Part shown: positions 13,860-26,118 of the stretch, piece after piece | How positions within the stretch are numbered: position 1 is the first letter of the stretch | Layout of the letters: each line of letters begins with the position of its first letter | Source: Mangifera indica | Taxonomy: Eukaryota; Streptophyta; Magnoliopsida; Sapindales; Anacardiaceae | NCBI RefSeq assembly: GCF_011075055.1 | Contig: NC_058154.1 | Coordinates: 3,100,001 to 3,164,000 of the forward strand | Reading direction: 5' to 3' | DNA length: 64,000 nt | The notes under the pieces: model-generated | The model's input: only the letters and a program-made list of their open reading frames with translations | Databases searched by the model: none | What the model was told of the DNA's origin: nothing | Made by a program: the position numbers and the translations under genes

Positions 13860-14170
13860 TAGTATATAAAACTTAAATTATATTTCAGACTACTATTTCA
13901 TATTATGAGATATAGTTATAATAAATACTTTGATGAAACTGGGGATTTCGGGCCCATATCTATTCTCACGATTTTGTAAACTTTGGGTTATAAATTAGAT
14001 ACAATTACTATAACATAAATAAATATTCTAATGATATTTATTTCAAACTACTATTTCATATTATGAGCTTCAGACTCATATTCACGATTTTATAAACTTC
14101 AGGTTATAAATGATATTTGAGATTTCGGGTTCAGATTCATGATTTTATAAATTTTGGATTACAAAATAGA
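13860..14170. repeat. Imperfect direct repeats, AT-rich
   Basis: Three or so copies of a block with CACGATTTT(G/A)TAAACTT, GGGTTATAAAT and GATACAATTA, separated by roughly 80-120 bp. They lie between the gag start and the 5' LTR of element C, so they are probably part of its leader. Confidence 0.55.
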
Positions 14171-14369
14171 TACAATTATAAATGAAAAATTAAATAGAAG
14201 AATAATAATAATTAGAATATCAATAGTTTGTATTTTGTAAATATGATAATATCATAATTAAGATATCCATATTTGTAATATACAAATATAATAATGATAT
14301 AATTAAAATATTATTAATATTATGATATATCTGAGTGATTCGTAATGATAACGTGTTATAAATATAAGA

Positions 14370-14540
14370 GTAATACTATGTGTACCCACTTTGGGTACAC
14401 AAATGTATACACACTCATATGTGTCATCATATGATTGATTATTGTTTTATTCTTAATTCAAAATTATCCAATCACATGATGGCACATATAAATGTGTATA
14501 TATTTGTGTATCCAAAATGGGTACATATAGTTTTATTGTA
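14370..14540. mobile_element. MITE with ACTATGTGTACCC ends, copy 1
   Basis: A near-palindromic element of about 170 bp. The left end is ACTATGTGTACCCACTTTGG; the right end is its imperfect reverse complement. It lies within the 5' LTR of Copia C and is absent at the matching place in the 3' LTR, so it inserted after that element. A second copy sits in a CPL2 intron (22907-23077). The target duplication could not be fixed. Confidence 0.7.
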
Positions 14541-14905
14541 AATATAATTATTTGGAAGAGAAAGATGAAAGCAAAATTAAAGTACATTCGACTGGAACGG
14601 AGATCAAAGTTAGAGAGAAGTGTTTTTATCACTCTGTGTATTATTGCATCAAACAAAGGAAAAATATGTCATAATACAAAAGGAGGGGATGCTTTATGTA
14701 GACATCCCCCACCGCCTAAGACAAGAAAAATCTTGTCTAATTGTATTTCATACAATAAAGGCAGCCCTCCAAACATTAAATGTATTGGCATTTTAGTCTT
14801 TAATTTACCCTTCATAAAATTATTAAGCCACCAAAATATTTAATGCATTCCCACATCAAACTTGCTTACATGGTGGAAAATCCACCATGTATATAACAAT
14901 GTAAC

Positions 14906-14962
<57 letters not shown>

Positions 14963-14992
14963 TTGTATGTGTGTGTGAGAGAGAGAGAGAGA
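14906..14992. repeat. Compound (AC)n-(AT)n-(GT)n-(GA)n microsatellite
   Basis: About 46 bases of AC repeat are followed by short AT, GT and GA runs. It abuts the end of Copia C. Confidence 0.95.
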
Positions 14993-15117
14993 TTATTCAC
15001 TAATAGTTGTCACAACGATCAGTAACCCCAATCAAGCTTGGGTCTTTAGACCACTACTATAAACTTATAGCTTAGAGATGATAGTTTGAGTCTGAATTTA
15101 GGATCACTAACCTTCCT

Positions 15118-15655
15118 CAACCCTAACGAGAAGGAGATTCTTTGATAGAAACATGGACGATGACGAAAAATATCCCCACAATTGGGGACAATAATACATG
15201 TGTCTTCTCCCTATCCTATTCAGCCTTCGTCTCCATCCCCATCCTCATCCTTATCCTTATCCCTGTCTCCATCCCTACCCCTTTATATTAATATCTTTAC
15301 TTAAAAGACTAACATATCTTTATAGTTTTAGATTATTTATGTTTTTTTTCAAATTTATTTATATTTTTGTTGTGCATATTAAAGTGGTTAATATATGATA
15401 TCTGTAACATTTGAAATAGTGGGTTAGTTTTAATTTTAGTTAATGTTGTTACTTAATATATGTATGTTGTGTTGTGTTTAGAGGATACGATGATGAGATT
15501 TTTTTCAGTTGGGAGGGATTTTTTTATAGGAATGAGACGAGAAATCCTTTTCATTCCCGTAACGGGGACAAAAATTGATATCTCCTATAGAGACAAGGAC
15601 GGGGATTGAAATCCCCTCCCCGCCCTTCCCTGTTCCCATCCGTACAACACCCCAT
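15118..15655 (-). repeat. Dispersed GGGGAT-rich repeat, copy 2
   Basis: Reverse-orientation copy of the repeat at 1016-1560. The right end is rich in CCCCTCCCCGCCC and the left end carries GACACATG on the reverse strand. The open frame at 15198-15398, rich in Pro, His and Tyr, comes from ATCC repeats and is not coding. Confidence 0.6.
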
Positions 15656-16440
15656 TATTATAAACACCAAATGCTTTAAATATTGGCTCAAATTTATTTT
15701 AAAAAAAATTACACTTAACTTTCAAGTTTTTTAAGGATATATTAAAACTCGTATAATTTATATATTTATTAATTGCCTATTTATTAATAATTAAAAATAA
15801 AATTTTAATAATATAAATATAAGATTTAAAAATTTTGAAAATGTATTGATGTTAATTAAGTGGTGACTTCGCAAGTTCGTCATATCGATTAATATTAAAC
15901 TTGAACTCATCTTCAAGACCAAACTCTAATGATGTGATCTTAAACTTAGAGAATTGCCATTTATTGGCGAGTAGGTTGAGTCATTTGCAAAAGAAAGGTC
16001 AATTCTGTCTGGACATGTCAGATAGGTCATATTGACCTGAGACATGATTACAAATCTCAATCTAAAAGAGCATGATCCGTTACTGTAGCAAGTCATACTT
16101 GACCCATTAGCCTTTTAGGCTGTGCCATGACTCAGTATTATCCATACCATAAAAATAATTGAAATAATTAAGCAACTTGTAGCCAATAGGCCAACGACTA
16201 CTAGAGTGGCCGGTAGTTGTTGGGTTTTAAATTTTTTTTATTTTTTCTCTATATAAACCCCCCTCTCCCATTCTTTAAACCACACATATCCAACATAATT
16301 TCTCAATCTCTTATTCAAATTCAACATTTTCTACTTTCAATCCCTTTCAAATTCAACATTTTCTTTATTCAATTTTAATATTTCAATTTCAATCTAAATT
16401 TCTCTCTATATTTTATTCATTCAATTTTTGTATTAATTTT
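15656..16440. other. Gene-free region with a promoter-like stretch
   Basis: No gene. A CTATATAAACC motif at 16249-16259 is followed by a CT- and CAA-rich leader-like stretch to 16420, which resembles a promoter plus 5' untranslated region. No coding sequence follows before the inverted-repeat structure begins. Confidence 0.4.
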
Positions 16441-19168
16441 TTTGTGTTTGGTTTTTTAATAAAAAATAAATTTAAAAAATTAATTACTTAAATTTATTAA
16501 CATAAATTTTGTTCTAAATTAATACAATCGAAGATTGTAAATTATAAGTTAATCCTTCAAATCACATTTTGTTTATATTTTTAAATGATGTAAAATTATT
16601 TTCTATTACTAATTATCGTATCCAATTAAAGAAAACTTTTTATTTTATTGATGCCTCCACAATGTGTAGGAAAGTGAAGAAAAAAAATATGGCAAAGATA
16701 ACATGCATGTAACAAAGATGCAAGAATCATCACTGTGCAAGTATAAATGGAGAGGGTGGAATTTTTACCTACTTCAAGCTTGAGTATTTGATGTAGAATG
16801 ATGGATGATAGCTCCACACTTGTTAGGCCTCCAAAGGAATTCACCAAACCAAGCTAAGTCCTCTCGACCAAACGTTTAGAGAGAACGAAAAAGAGGATTT
16901 TAGTGAGAGTAATGATTTTTAGTTCAAATGAAGTTCAAAAGCCAAAATGAACTAAAATGTTTCTTTATATAATGATAACTTAGTTAGCGAATATCTAACT
17001 GTTTGCTTAGCCCTTGTAAATTCTCAATTCAAAATATGACCATGCATGTATATTATACATATACTGTAACTACCTTAATTTTATTTCATAAACACCTTAG
17101 CTTTTAAAGTGTTATTTTATACTCATATAACACTTTATATGATGTAATCTTTATTACCCTTCGAAAGGTACTAGCTAACTTCAGATAATCAATCCTCACT
17201 CTCCAAAATGTTAGTTTATTGGTGTGACTCTATATGTTCACTATGACATAGTTGTGAGTCATTTTTCGAATAATCTGAAAAACATGTTCAAAACTCAATG
17301 ACTATGGTAAATATCTACTAATGTGCCAATGCTCCAAAACCACGTTGAAGAAACACTCCATCGAACCTAATTTTCCAATTGCATGTTTCATGTGTAGGTA
17401 AGATCCTTCCGTTGTCTAATCTTGATCAAGTTTGGCTCATGGTACGTCAAAACCCTAATCTCGATACTTTATAAATCGTCGATCGATATGTTCAGAAGGC
17501 ATAATCATAAACAACTTTTGTATGACTTATATTATACTATGACTAGAGATTTTGGTTCCTAATATTTTTCGACATTCGTTAAGAAACTCAGAGCCGAATT
17601 AAGTCAACGAATACTCTATTTCTAGTATCTTTGGGTCAACAGACCCTATATTGATCATCACTTGTCTCTACTTACAAACAAAACATGACCAACAAGGCCT
17701 TTCATACAAAATATGATTAGCCCTATATTTATACACCATATGAACTATGTACATCTATATCGGATCTAACCATAATATCTTAGGTCAAAGGTTTGCTTTG
17801 CACACTAGTATAATCATACGATAAGTCATTGACTACGTGACAATGACCATGTGATTTATCGTTTTTGGTCACATTCGAAAAATAGTTTGGTCATCGTTAA
17901 TCCATATTAATACCTTATTGGCATGAGCATCATTGTCACTCATACTAATATCATCTGATAATATTCAATAAAGACATTCAGTATACCTACTATGTGATAT
18001 TATTGCCAACTTATACCATATCAGTAGGAAACAATTCGATAATTCAGTTTTACATATCTAGACAATTCACATATATACTTTATATTAATGCTAATAAAAA
18101 AAACAGTTTACATATATGAATAAAAAAAACTCTTTCTTTTATTAATAAATTATTACATATATATAGACAAGATGAAATGTCTTGAAATTGACAACATGAA
18201 TGGTTTTTAAGGCATACACTAACACGATGGACTTGTTTTCTTTAATTATGTTTTTTTTTGGCTTACCTTACATTTGAGCCACGACAACTATATTTCATAA
18301 CTTCGTTAACAAGAAGAACTGAGCAACTCCTGTGCATGACCTTTAGACAATGTCACTCATAATTTTTTCCATACCTATTACTATTACAATTCCCTTAATA
18401 TCTATTAACAATATAATTTTTTTTATTTTTCTAAATTTGTTAATTATTATTTTTTTTTAAAATATTTTCATAATGAAAAAACTTAGTCTACTCTAAACAG
18501 AAAATGTGTGCAAGTGATTGACACAACTGCACTTTTGTAGACTCAATTGATAAAGAATTGATGCAATATAAATACTGTAACATAGATCTTACAAGGTTTT
18601 TGTTATAGTGTTTATATTGCATCAATTCTTGATCGATTAATTTTACAAAAGTAAAGTTATCCTAATTATTTGAACACTTTTTTCGTTTATAACATATTAA
18701 GTATTTTTATTATCGTAATATTTAAAAAAATAATTAACAAAATTATAAAAAGCAAAATATAAACTAAGTTGTTAATAGACATTAACAGAATGGTGATAGT
18801 AACAACTATAGAAAAATATGAGAGATATTGTCGGACGACCACACATGCAAATTATTTGGTTTTTTTTGATAGTTGAGTGTATGAAAAATAATTGTCTCAA
18901 TTTAAGTGTTTGGTAAGTCAAGAAGACGTGGTTAGAGAAAATAAGTCCATTGTAGTCTCATCGATAAAATAAAAAAATTTTTTTTAATTAGATACGACAA
19001 TAGTTAGTAATAGAAAATAATTTTATATAATTTGAAAATATAAATAAAATATGATTTGGAGAGTCAATTTGTAATTTACAATCTTTGGTTAATTAAATTG
19101 AAAGAAAATTTATATTAGTAAATTTAAAAAATTATTTTTTTATTAATATAAACAACTGATTAACTTGT
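16441..19168. repeat. Large inverted-repeat structure, arms about 215 bp
   Basis: The left arm (16441-16660) is found as its reverse complement at about 18953-19168; shared blocks include GAAGATTGTAAATTA and ATTATTTTCTATTACTAA. Arms are imperfect but clearly related over their whole length. The 2.3-kb interior has no supported gene; the 73-codon frame at 16626-16847 shows no domain. It could be an old non-autonomous DNA transposon. Target duplications were not found. Confidence 0.6.
18220..18965. repeat. Foldback (hairpin) element, about 745 bp
   Basis: The two halves are inverted copies. Outer ends share GGACTT(G/A)TTTTCT; mid-arms share blocks around ACCTATTACTATTA and TCTATTAACAA. The centre has a perfect 20-bp pairing between 18553-18572 and 18611-18630. 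No coding potential. It lies just inside the right arm of the larger inverted repeat. Confidence 0.65.
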
Positions 19169-19689
19169 TTAGGGTTTGATACGAGAGGTGTGTCTTTGAC
19201 CTTCGCTTTTTGGCTGGCTAGCTAAGCATAAAGACATGTAATTGTGTGGGCCTTAGGCTAGACACCATCCACAAGCTTGGTGGATTGTGCCGAAACGACC
19301 CTGGTGCGTCAGTGCAGTCTCTAGTTCTGTCTTTATCCCTGTAGATTGCAATGTTACTCTGCTTTAGCCTTGAATCTCTGAACTCATCCACAATATTCCT
19401 TTTGCTGATTTTTATGAAAATATGTACCAAAATCCAAATGCTTCATAATTTTCAAATCATCGCATAATCGCCTACACTTCAAAATATTATACTGTATATA
19501 TACATGGCTTCACAATTATACTTTTTTGTTACTAAAACAAGTATTTATAAAGAAAGTAAAAAAAATATGTCAACGACGTAATAAATAAGATTATCTGTCT
19601 AAGAAAAAGAAATTAAAAAAAAAAAAAGAAAAACAAAAACGAAAACGTTTAGAGGAAGGAAAATGAAATATAAAGGAGCATCCTTTGAT
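19169..19689. other. Intergenic, upstream of CPL2
   Basis: No gene is supported. The 70-codon reverse frame at 19218-19430 has no recognisable domain. An A-rich stretch lies at 19600-19640. Confidence 0.5.
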
Positions 19690-20055
19690 ACAGTGCCACG
19701 TGTAATAATGGTCCCGCCTCATCGCAGGGAGCATGAACTTCCGCCCCTTCCGCTGAAGCAATCCGCAACCATATAGTATTTTCGTAAATTCATACAAAAC
19801 CAACACTATAAAATAAAATCAGCCTCTCCAATCCTTGGCCGGTGGAAGAAACCTCTTCCTCGTTTGAACCCATCGATAGAGAGGGAGAGTGTCTGAGAAC
19901 CGAAAGAGGGTGAGTCAAAGAAAGAGCGCAGAGGTCTTGAGTCTGAGAGAGAGCAGAAAAAAAATAAAGCGATTTTTAAATCTTCGAGAAATCTTGTCAC
20001 ATTTTTACTTTTGTTGTCTCTCTGAACACTCAACTGTGCAATCAGAGAGTGTTGA
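19690..20055 (+). promoter_or_regulatory. CPL2 promoter: G-box, TATA box, 5' leader
   Basis: CCACGTGT (CACGTG core at 19697-19702) is a G-box/ABA-response-type element. TATAAAATA at 19807-19815 is a good TATA box and predicts transcription start near 19840. The following GA-rich stretch up to the ATG at 20056 fits a 5' untranslated leader of about 215 bases. The roles are inferred from motifs only. Confidence 0.5.
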
Positions 20056-23000
20056 ATGAGTCTTTTAGGGTACAAATCCGTCGTTTATCACGGCGATAAT
20101 TGTTTGGGAGAATTAGACACTATTCCAGTGTCGGACAAGATTTTGCAGTTCCCAAACAACGAGATTCGGATTCACCACTTGTCTCCAGCCAGCGAGCGAT
20201 GCATTCCTCTCTCAATTCTCCACACGATTTCTTCATCCTCGTTGCGTTGCAAGCTCGAATCTTCTTCTCCAGTTCAACAACCTCATTTGATCAATCTTCA
20301 CGCCGCTTGCTACTACGAATTGAAGGTGTTGTTGAATTATCTTTTCGTTTTAAGCTGTCTGTTTGTTTATGTAAAATATCAGTGTATTTGGTTGTAATTT
20401 TTTTACTGAATTGACTTAACGATATTTTAATATTTTCTAATTGACTATACAGACGGCGGTTGTGGTTATTGGAGATGAGGAGGTTCATTTGGTGGCAATG
20501 CCGAGTAAGCAGAAGAAGTATCCTTGTTTTTGGTGCTATTCTGTTCCCTTCAGTCTGTACAATTCATGTTTAGGAATGTTGAATCTAAGGTGTTTGGCGA
20601 TTGTATTTGATCTTGATGAAACACTTATTGTTGCCAACACCATGAAGTCGTTTGAAGATAGAATCGAGGCTCTGAAAGCTTGGGTTGCACGAGAGACAGA
20701 TCCAATTCGGATTGCAGGAATGACTGCTGAGTTGAAGCGGTGCATGGATGATCGTATGCTGTTGAAGCAGTACACAGAGAATGATTATCTGATGGATAAT
20801 GGAAAGACATTTAAGATTCAACAGGAGGAGATTCCTCCACTTTCTGATAATCATGAGCGAGTTGTTCGACCTGTTATTAGATTGCAGGAAAAGAATCTTG
20901 TTCTCACAAGGATCAATCCTGAGGTTTGGGTCTATTTGTTGTTTTGAAGCTAATTATCTGTGTATGAAATTTGTCCATTGCTTGTGATTAATTGAGATTG
21001 CTTGCATTAATGAATGTAAATTTGATTTGATCAAGTGAGTTTGTTAGACTTATGTGTCTACATTATAAGAGGGTAGAAATTAGATGGCACATGATTGTAC
21101 ATTGAGGATGGCTCATTGTGTGTTTTTAAAGTATTATCAAGTAGCCAAATAAGTGACTGCACTAAAGAAATCATGGATGTATATGATGTACAATTGTGGA
21201 AGCCAATATGTAATTTATAGTTCTTGTTGGCTGACATAGGAGTGATAGAATATTTCAGTAACACGCTCCATGGGTTTTATAATTCTTGTTGGATGACATT
21301 GGTGTGATAGCATATATGTTGTCCTATCATGTGTGTAGCTTTGAGTATTATGAAATCCTGTTGGTTTTTGGGATGATGTTTGGGACTTGCATAGACTTTT
21401 TCAAGCGTAGCCATATATTAAATATAAGATTAATAAGACTTAAATTTGACATATGTATAGTATTTATATGGAGTGTAACCATTACCAGAATTCAGAATTA
21501 ATAGGTGTGGTGGTTCTCTTTACCTGATTGTTGTTGATGCTTTTGTTTGTAGAATCGTGATACTAGTGTGCTTGTGAGGTTACGACCTGCATGGGAAGAT
21601 TTGAGAAGTTATTTGATTGCAAAAGGACGCAAGAGGTTTGAAGTTTATGTTTGTACCATGGCTGACAGAGATTATGCCTTAGAAATGTGGAGGCTTCTTG
21701 ATCCAGAGGCACACTTGATAAGTTCAAAGCAACTCCTGGACCGTGTTGTTTGTGTGAAATCAGGCATGTCTCTTATGTTTTAAGAATATTTTGGCCTTCA
21801 TTCAGGCTGTGAAATTGGCATGTTGTTTTATTATAACATGCAATTTGTGGAAGTTATTCTTTTTTTTTTTTTAATGTTATACTAGATCGTGTCAAACCTT
21901 GGTCTATGGTTTTATTTTATTTATTATTTATTTAAGTTGTTGCTTGTGTTGCAAATTTTGGTTCATTATATATGTGCACTAGTCATCATGGAATATGAAA
22001 TATTTATTTATGGTGCTTGAGTTGGCCAGCTTGCTTTTCCTTTCATGTTCTTTTTTTTTTTCTGAAAATTTTTATTGTTCTGACAGGTTCCAAGAAATCT
22101 TTGTTAAATGTCTTCCAGCATGGAATGTGCCATCCAAATATGGCAATGGTGATCGATGATCGTTGTAAGGTTTGGGAAGATAAGGATCAACCTCGAGTTC
22201 ATGTAGTTCCTGCATTCAGTCCATATTATGCTCCTCAAGCTGAGGTACTAAATTTCTTTCTGTAATGTTAATTTAATATATGTTTTTTCGTTCTTTTCTT
22301 GTTTGAGTAAATTATTATATTATTTCATTGGATTTCCAATAAAATTGTAATGACACCAAAAATTTTCTGTTGATATCTTTTCTGTTTCTCTTTTTGTTTT
22401 GGGTTATCAGACAGCAAGTGCTGTTCCAGTCCTTTGTGTGGCAAGAAATGTTGCTTGCAATGTCAGAGGTTATTTTTTCAAGTAAGATCTGTATATTTTT
22501 ATGTTTTATAAAATCTCATTGATGTTATGTTGTCTTAGTAAATGTTCAAGTTTTTTTGTTTTATTTCTTATATACTATATTTTTCCAGGGAGTTTGATGA
22601 AAATTTATTACGAAGAATATCTGAAATCTCCTATGAGGATGATGTGATAAACTTGCCACCTGCCCCTGATGTGAGCAATTACTTGATATCAGAGGTATTT
22701 GAATTGAAACCATATGATTTCTAATTTGTTGACTGAAAGTTTGTATCGTTGTTTTTTTGCTAATGTGGCTGTTAATGTTTTGCAGGATGCCAGTTTTGTA
22801 CCAAATGGCAATACTAATGCCCCAATTAGTGAAGGCATGAACGAAGTTGAGGTGGAGAGGAGATTGAACCAACTGGTATGTTTAGAGTATTCGTATGGTC
22901 AAATAATAAAACTATGTATATTCACTTTGAATATACAAATGGGTATACACTTGATGTGTGTTATTATTTGATTGAATGATTTTGAATTAAAAATAAAACA

Positions 23001-26000
23001 ACACCTAATCATATGATGACACACTTAAGGGTGTACACATTTGTGTGCTCAAACTGGGTACGTATAATATTGCTCATGGTAAAAAATAATTCTCAGAAGG
23101 CCTTGGTTGGGATTGTGTGTTTACTGGTTAAGTAAAGACATAATTGATTTCATCAACAATTATTGATGAACCATCATTTTTTAAAGCTAATAAAGGTATT
23201 TTCCAATTGGTAGTCCTGACTTCCTTTTCATGTCTCATAGTGAAATTTAATGATTTTTCTTCTACATTGACCTTAGTTCTTGTGTTTTAGGATGAGAAGT
23301 ATGTTGTGGACTCAGCTATGAGCACTATGAAAAATAGCCTTGATTTGAAATCTGAAACTTCCCAGCCACCTGTTGTACTTATTCCAGATGTCATTGGTGC
23401 AACATCTTCAGCAACAATCAATCCTTCTCAAAGTATGGACTTCATTTTTAATTAAAACTTTTCCTTTTTCTATTATTTTGAAGGAGTGATGTAGGGCATT
23501 CCTTGATTCTTGTTATTATTTTTTTGGATTTGCTATAGAACCTAGTTTGCTTGGGACTCCTGTTAGGCGAGAGAATAGCTCTATGAGGCCTGGTTTAGAT
23601 TTAAGGAATCAAAGCTCAGGTCTGCCCTCTCTTCTACCTAGGTTATCTGCACAAACATCATCCTCCCCAATTCAACCACAGGGGGGCTGGATAGTGGAAG
23701 AAGATGTCAACAAAGTGCATCTAAACAATCAACCAGGTTCAAGTTCAACTGGTTTACTCTCGCATGCATCCCAAGTGAAGGGTGAAGAGGTTCATTTGAA
23801 TTTATTTTGTTCAAGTGTTTTTGTAAGCATTATAAAAAAATTATCTAATTAACATTGCTTTTGGTTATAGGCAAATTATTTGCATAGACAAAACACGCTA
23901 CCAACTGCTCAGCCTGCAGGTTAGTGACTCTATGGACAGCTGAATGAATTTAAATCATTTGCTGGTGACTAAAGTTAATCCTGTGAAACGATTTTGGTTG
24001 TTAGTGTACATTTGATAGGATAGGAAGCATTATGGCTTATACCCAACGTAAAGAACATCAGTAAAAATGTCTTTTTTATGCTTGTTTAATGTTTATTAGT
24101 GAGGTTGGGCTTTTCAGAGCATATTACCCGACTTGGAGACAACTAAATGGCTACTTTAAATTTGTTAAATTATATGTTTGGACTTAATTTAATGCTATTA
24201 TGATTTCATGTAATCATATATAGGAAATTGATTGCTGATTGAAGTTTCTTGCAGAGGTTGGTGTATCTCAAAATCATGCATCTTCTAATGGTAAAGAAGC
24301 TGAGATTGAAGGTGGAAAAACAAACTTTCTGCCATCCCATTTGTATATTGGTGTGCTGCAAGAAATTGGAAAGAGATGCAGTTCAAAGGTACGCAATGCT
24401 TTCCCTTGGAGTTTTGTAGCCTTCTTACTTGCCTCATGGTCCTAATCACATAATGTCTGATGGTGCAGGTTGAGTTCAGGTCTGTTGTAAGCACCAGTAA
24501 GGATTTGCAATTTTCTGTTGAGGTCCGTGGAAAGTTTTTGTTTCTTGGTTATTTATTCATGTGTTTTTACTGTCTTATTGATGAGTTGTGAGTTACTGTT
24601 GTCCTTAGAATAGTTTAAATAATCAATTTTTTGTTAATAAATTATTTTATTATTGTGTAAGCACTGAAGTAAATGGGCAATGCTATTGAATTTTGTGAAA
24701 GACTTTGCTGTTCTTTAGACACTCTTGTTAATCACTCGACATTTACTATTATTACTTAATTTACTTGTACATGGTTTGTTGGGAGCCATGGTTTCATTTG
24801 ATTTAGTCACCTTGAGGGTCGTGGTTACAAATTTGTTTGTTAGATAATTTCTTAATTTTTCCTCTTATTTTTATTTTTATTTTTTTAAGCCTAAGAAAGA
24901 ACTTCTTGTTATTGCTTACTGACTCTTGCAAGCTTTTTAATTTCAGGTTTTGTTCACTGGTGAGAAGATAGGTGTTGGAATGGGTAAGACAAGGAGGGAT
25001 GCTCAGCAGCAAGCTGCTGAAAATGCCTTGCATAGGTTAGCAGGTAAAAAGTTCACTAGTTTACTTTCAATCGCATACTTTGCATTATTTAAGATTTTTT
25101 CTTTTAGACTGTTACAGCTTATTTTAGAGTATAGTTGCTATCATGTGAATCAAGGAACATTGGAGCTTAGACGTTTGTTTAACTAAATCAATCAAATAGA
25201 ACTTGTTGATGTTGGAGACTCGTAATGAATCTGTGTTTGTAGGGGGTTATGGTTGTCGCTGCTTTTGTTGAGGGTAATATTCTTTGTTGTCTGATATGGT
25301 GTTTCTCTGAGTATTTGTTAGAGCTCAAGGGTTTATTGTAGTTGTTATGAATTATTTACTTTTATGGATTGTATGATCATGAAGTTAGTGCACATACGCT
25401 GGAAAACGTGTTATTTTCTTAACTTTATCTCTATATTTTATTTCTCTAGGACCTATTTATCTGGTTCATTTTGGTTTCTGAGTGGAGACATATAGCACTG
25501 AATGTATTTTGTGTGCATGACATTCCAGACAAATATGTAACATACATAACACCTCATGGTGGAGCTGTGGACAGAGATTTTGATAAGCCTTCTCTGGAAA
25601 ATGAAAATGGATTTCTGTGGGATACTGTTGATCCTGAACCAGATGAAGGGCCGAAAGAAGACCAGTTACGCAAAGAAAGCATTCCTGAGGTGGGAATTTC
25701 AGGTGATGCTTTCAATATTTGATTTAATTTCTTTGTTCAAAATCATAGGTGAGGCTTGGATAAAGGGTATGTGGGCAAGAGATTTCCAGATGAGGGGTCG
25801 TGTTATCTGGGAGAAACCACTCTTCTTTTGGATTTTCCATTGCACCATGATGTGGGAGCTAGAACACTGAAAGGGGAGTGAGCGGGCTTCATATCTGCTA
25901 CTTCTGCCTTGACCAGGCTCCGGTATTTCTATTTTAAGAGGTAAGGGCTTGGTGGTCAGTCTCTAGATTCTACCCGTTATCCAAGTACTCCCATGTATTT

Positions 26001-26118
26001 TGAGGATTTTCATAAAATTTTAGTGGACCAAAATAATTTTTTATGTTTTCTTTTAAATGCCTTTCAGGCTACTGATATTGGACGTGGGAGTGCTTCCTCC
26101 AGTTTGATAAATCTATAA
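20056..26118 (+). CDS. CPL2: RNA polymerase II CTD phosphatase-like protein, CPL2 type
   Basis: Dephosphorylates the C-terminal repeat of RNA polymerase II's large subunit in the nucleus; plant CPL1/CPL2 influence stress and hormone gene expression (family knowledge). I read 15 exons: 20056-20325, 20453-20923, 21553-21763, 22087-22244, 22411-22481, 22589-22694, 22786-22875, 23291-23432, 23539-23789, 23871-23919, 24255-24388, 24469-24522, 24947-25043, 25529-25689, 26068-26118. They join in frame to 771 residues, close to the Arabidopsis CPL2 length I recall. The FCP1-like catalytic motif DLDET has its acid residues at D143 and D145. One dsRNA-binding domain lies near residues 635-702 and spans exons 11-13. 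There is no second dsRNA-binding domain as in CPL1, which with overall sequence favours CPL2. All introns are GT-AG except intron 3, which is GC-AG. No disabling change was seen. The last short exon is least certain. Confidence 0.93.
22907..23077. mobile_element. MITE with ACTATGTGTACCC ends, copy 2, in CPL2 intron 7
   Basis: The inverted ends (left ACTATGTATATTCACTTTG, right the imperfect complement of the same) and the interior match the MITE at 14370-14540, including a shared CATATGATGACACA-like block. It lies entirely inside intron 7 (22876-23290). Confidence 0.7.

Larger units (their letters stand above)
6280..14898 (-). mobile_element. Degenerate Copia LTR retrotransposon C
   Basis: Minus-strand element. 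Its LTRs are direct repeats at about 6280-6675 and 14354-14898; 6326-6675 aligns well with 14553-14898. Minus-strand LTR ends are TGTTATATA. The internal order along the minus strand is gag (start near 13725), CCHC knuckle, integrase, reverse transcriptase, which is the Copia order. All coding parts are broken. Insertions inside it are a Mutator-like element (6777-7613), a solo LTR (7752-9095) and a MITE in the 5' LTR (14370-14540). Bases 7640-7745 read on the minus strand as an untranslated stretch typical of Copia 3' ends. No target duplication was found. Confidence 0.75.

Noticed and set aside
6327..14843. Two similar open frames of 97 and 108 codons (6327-6620 and 14517-14843) that look like a conserved small protein
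   Set aside because: They are the matching parts of the two LTRs of Copia C, in antisense to the element. Similarity is at the DNA level, the second frame starts inside a MITE, and the reverse strand is equally open.
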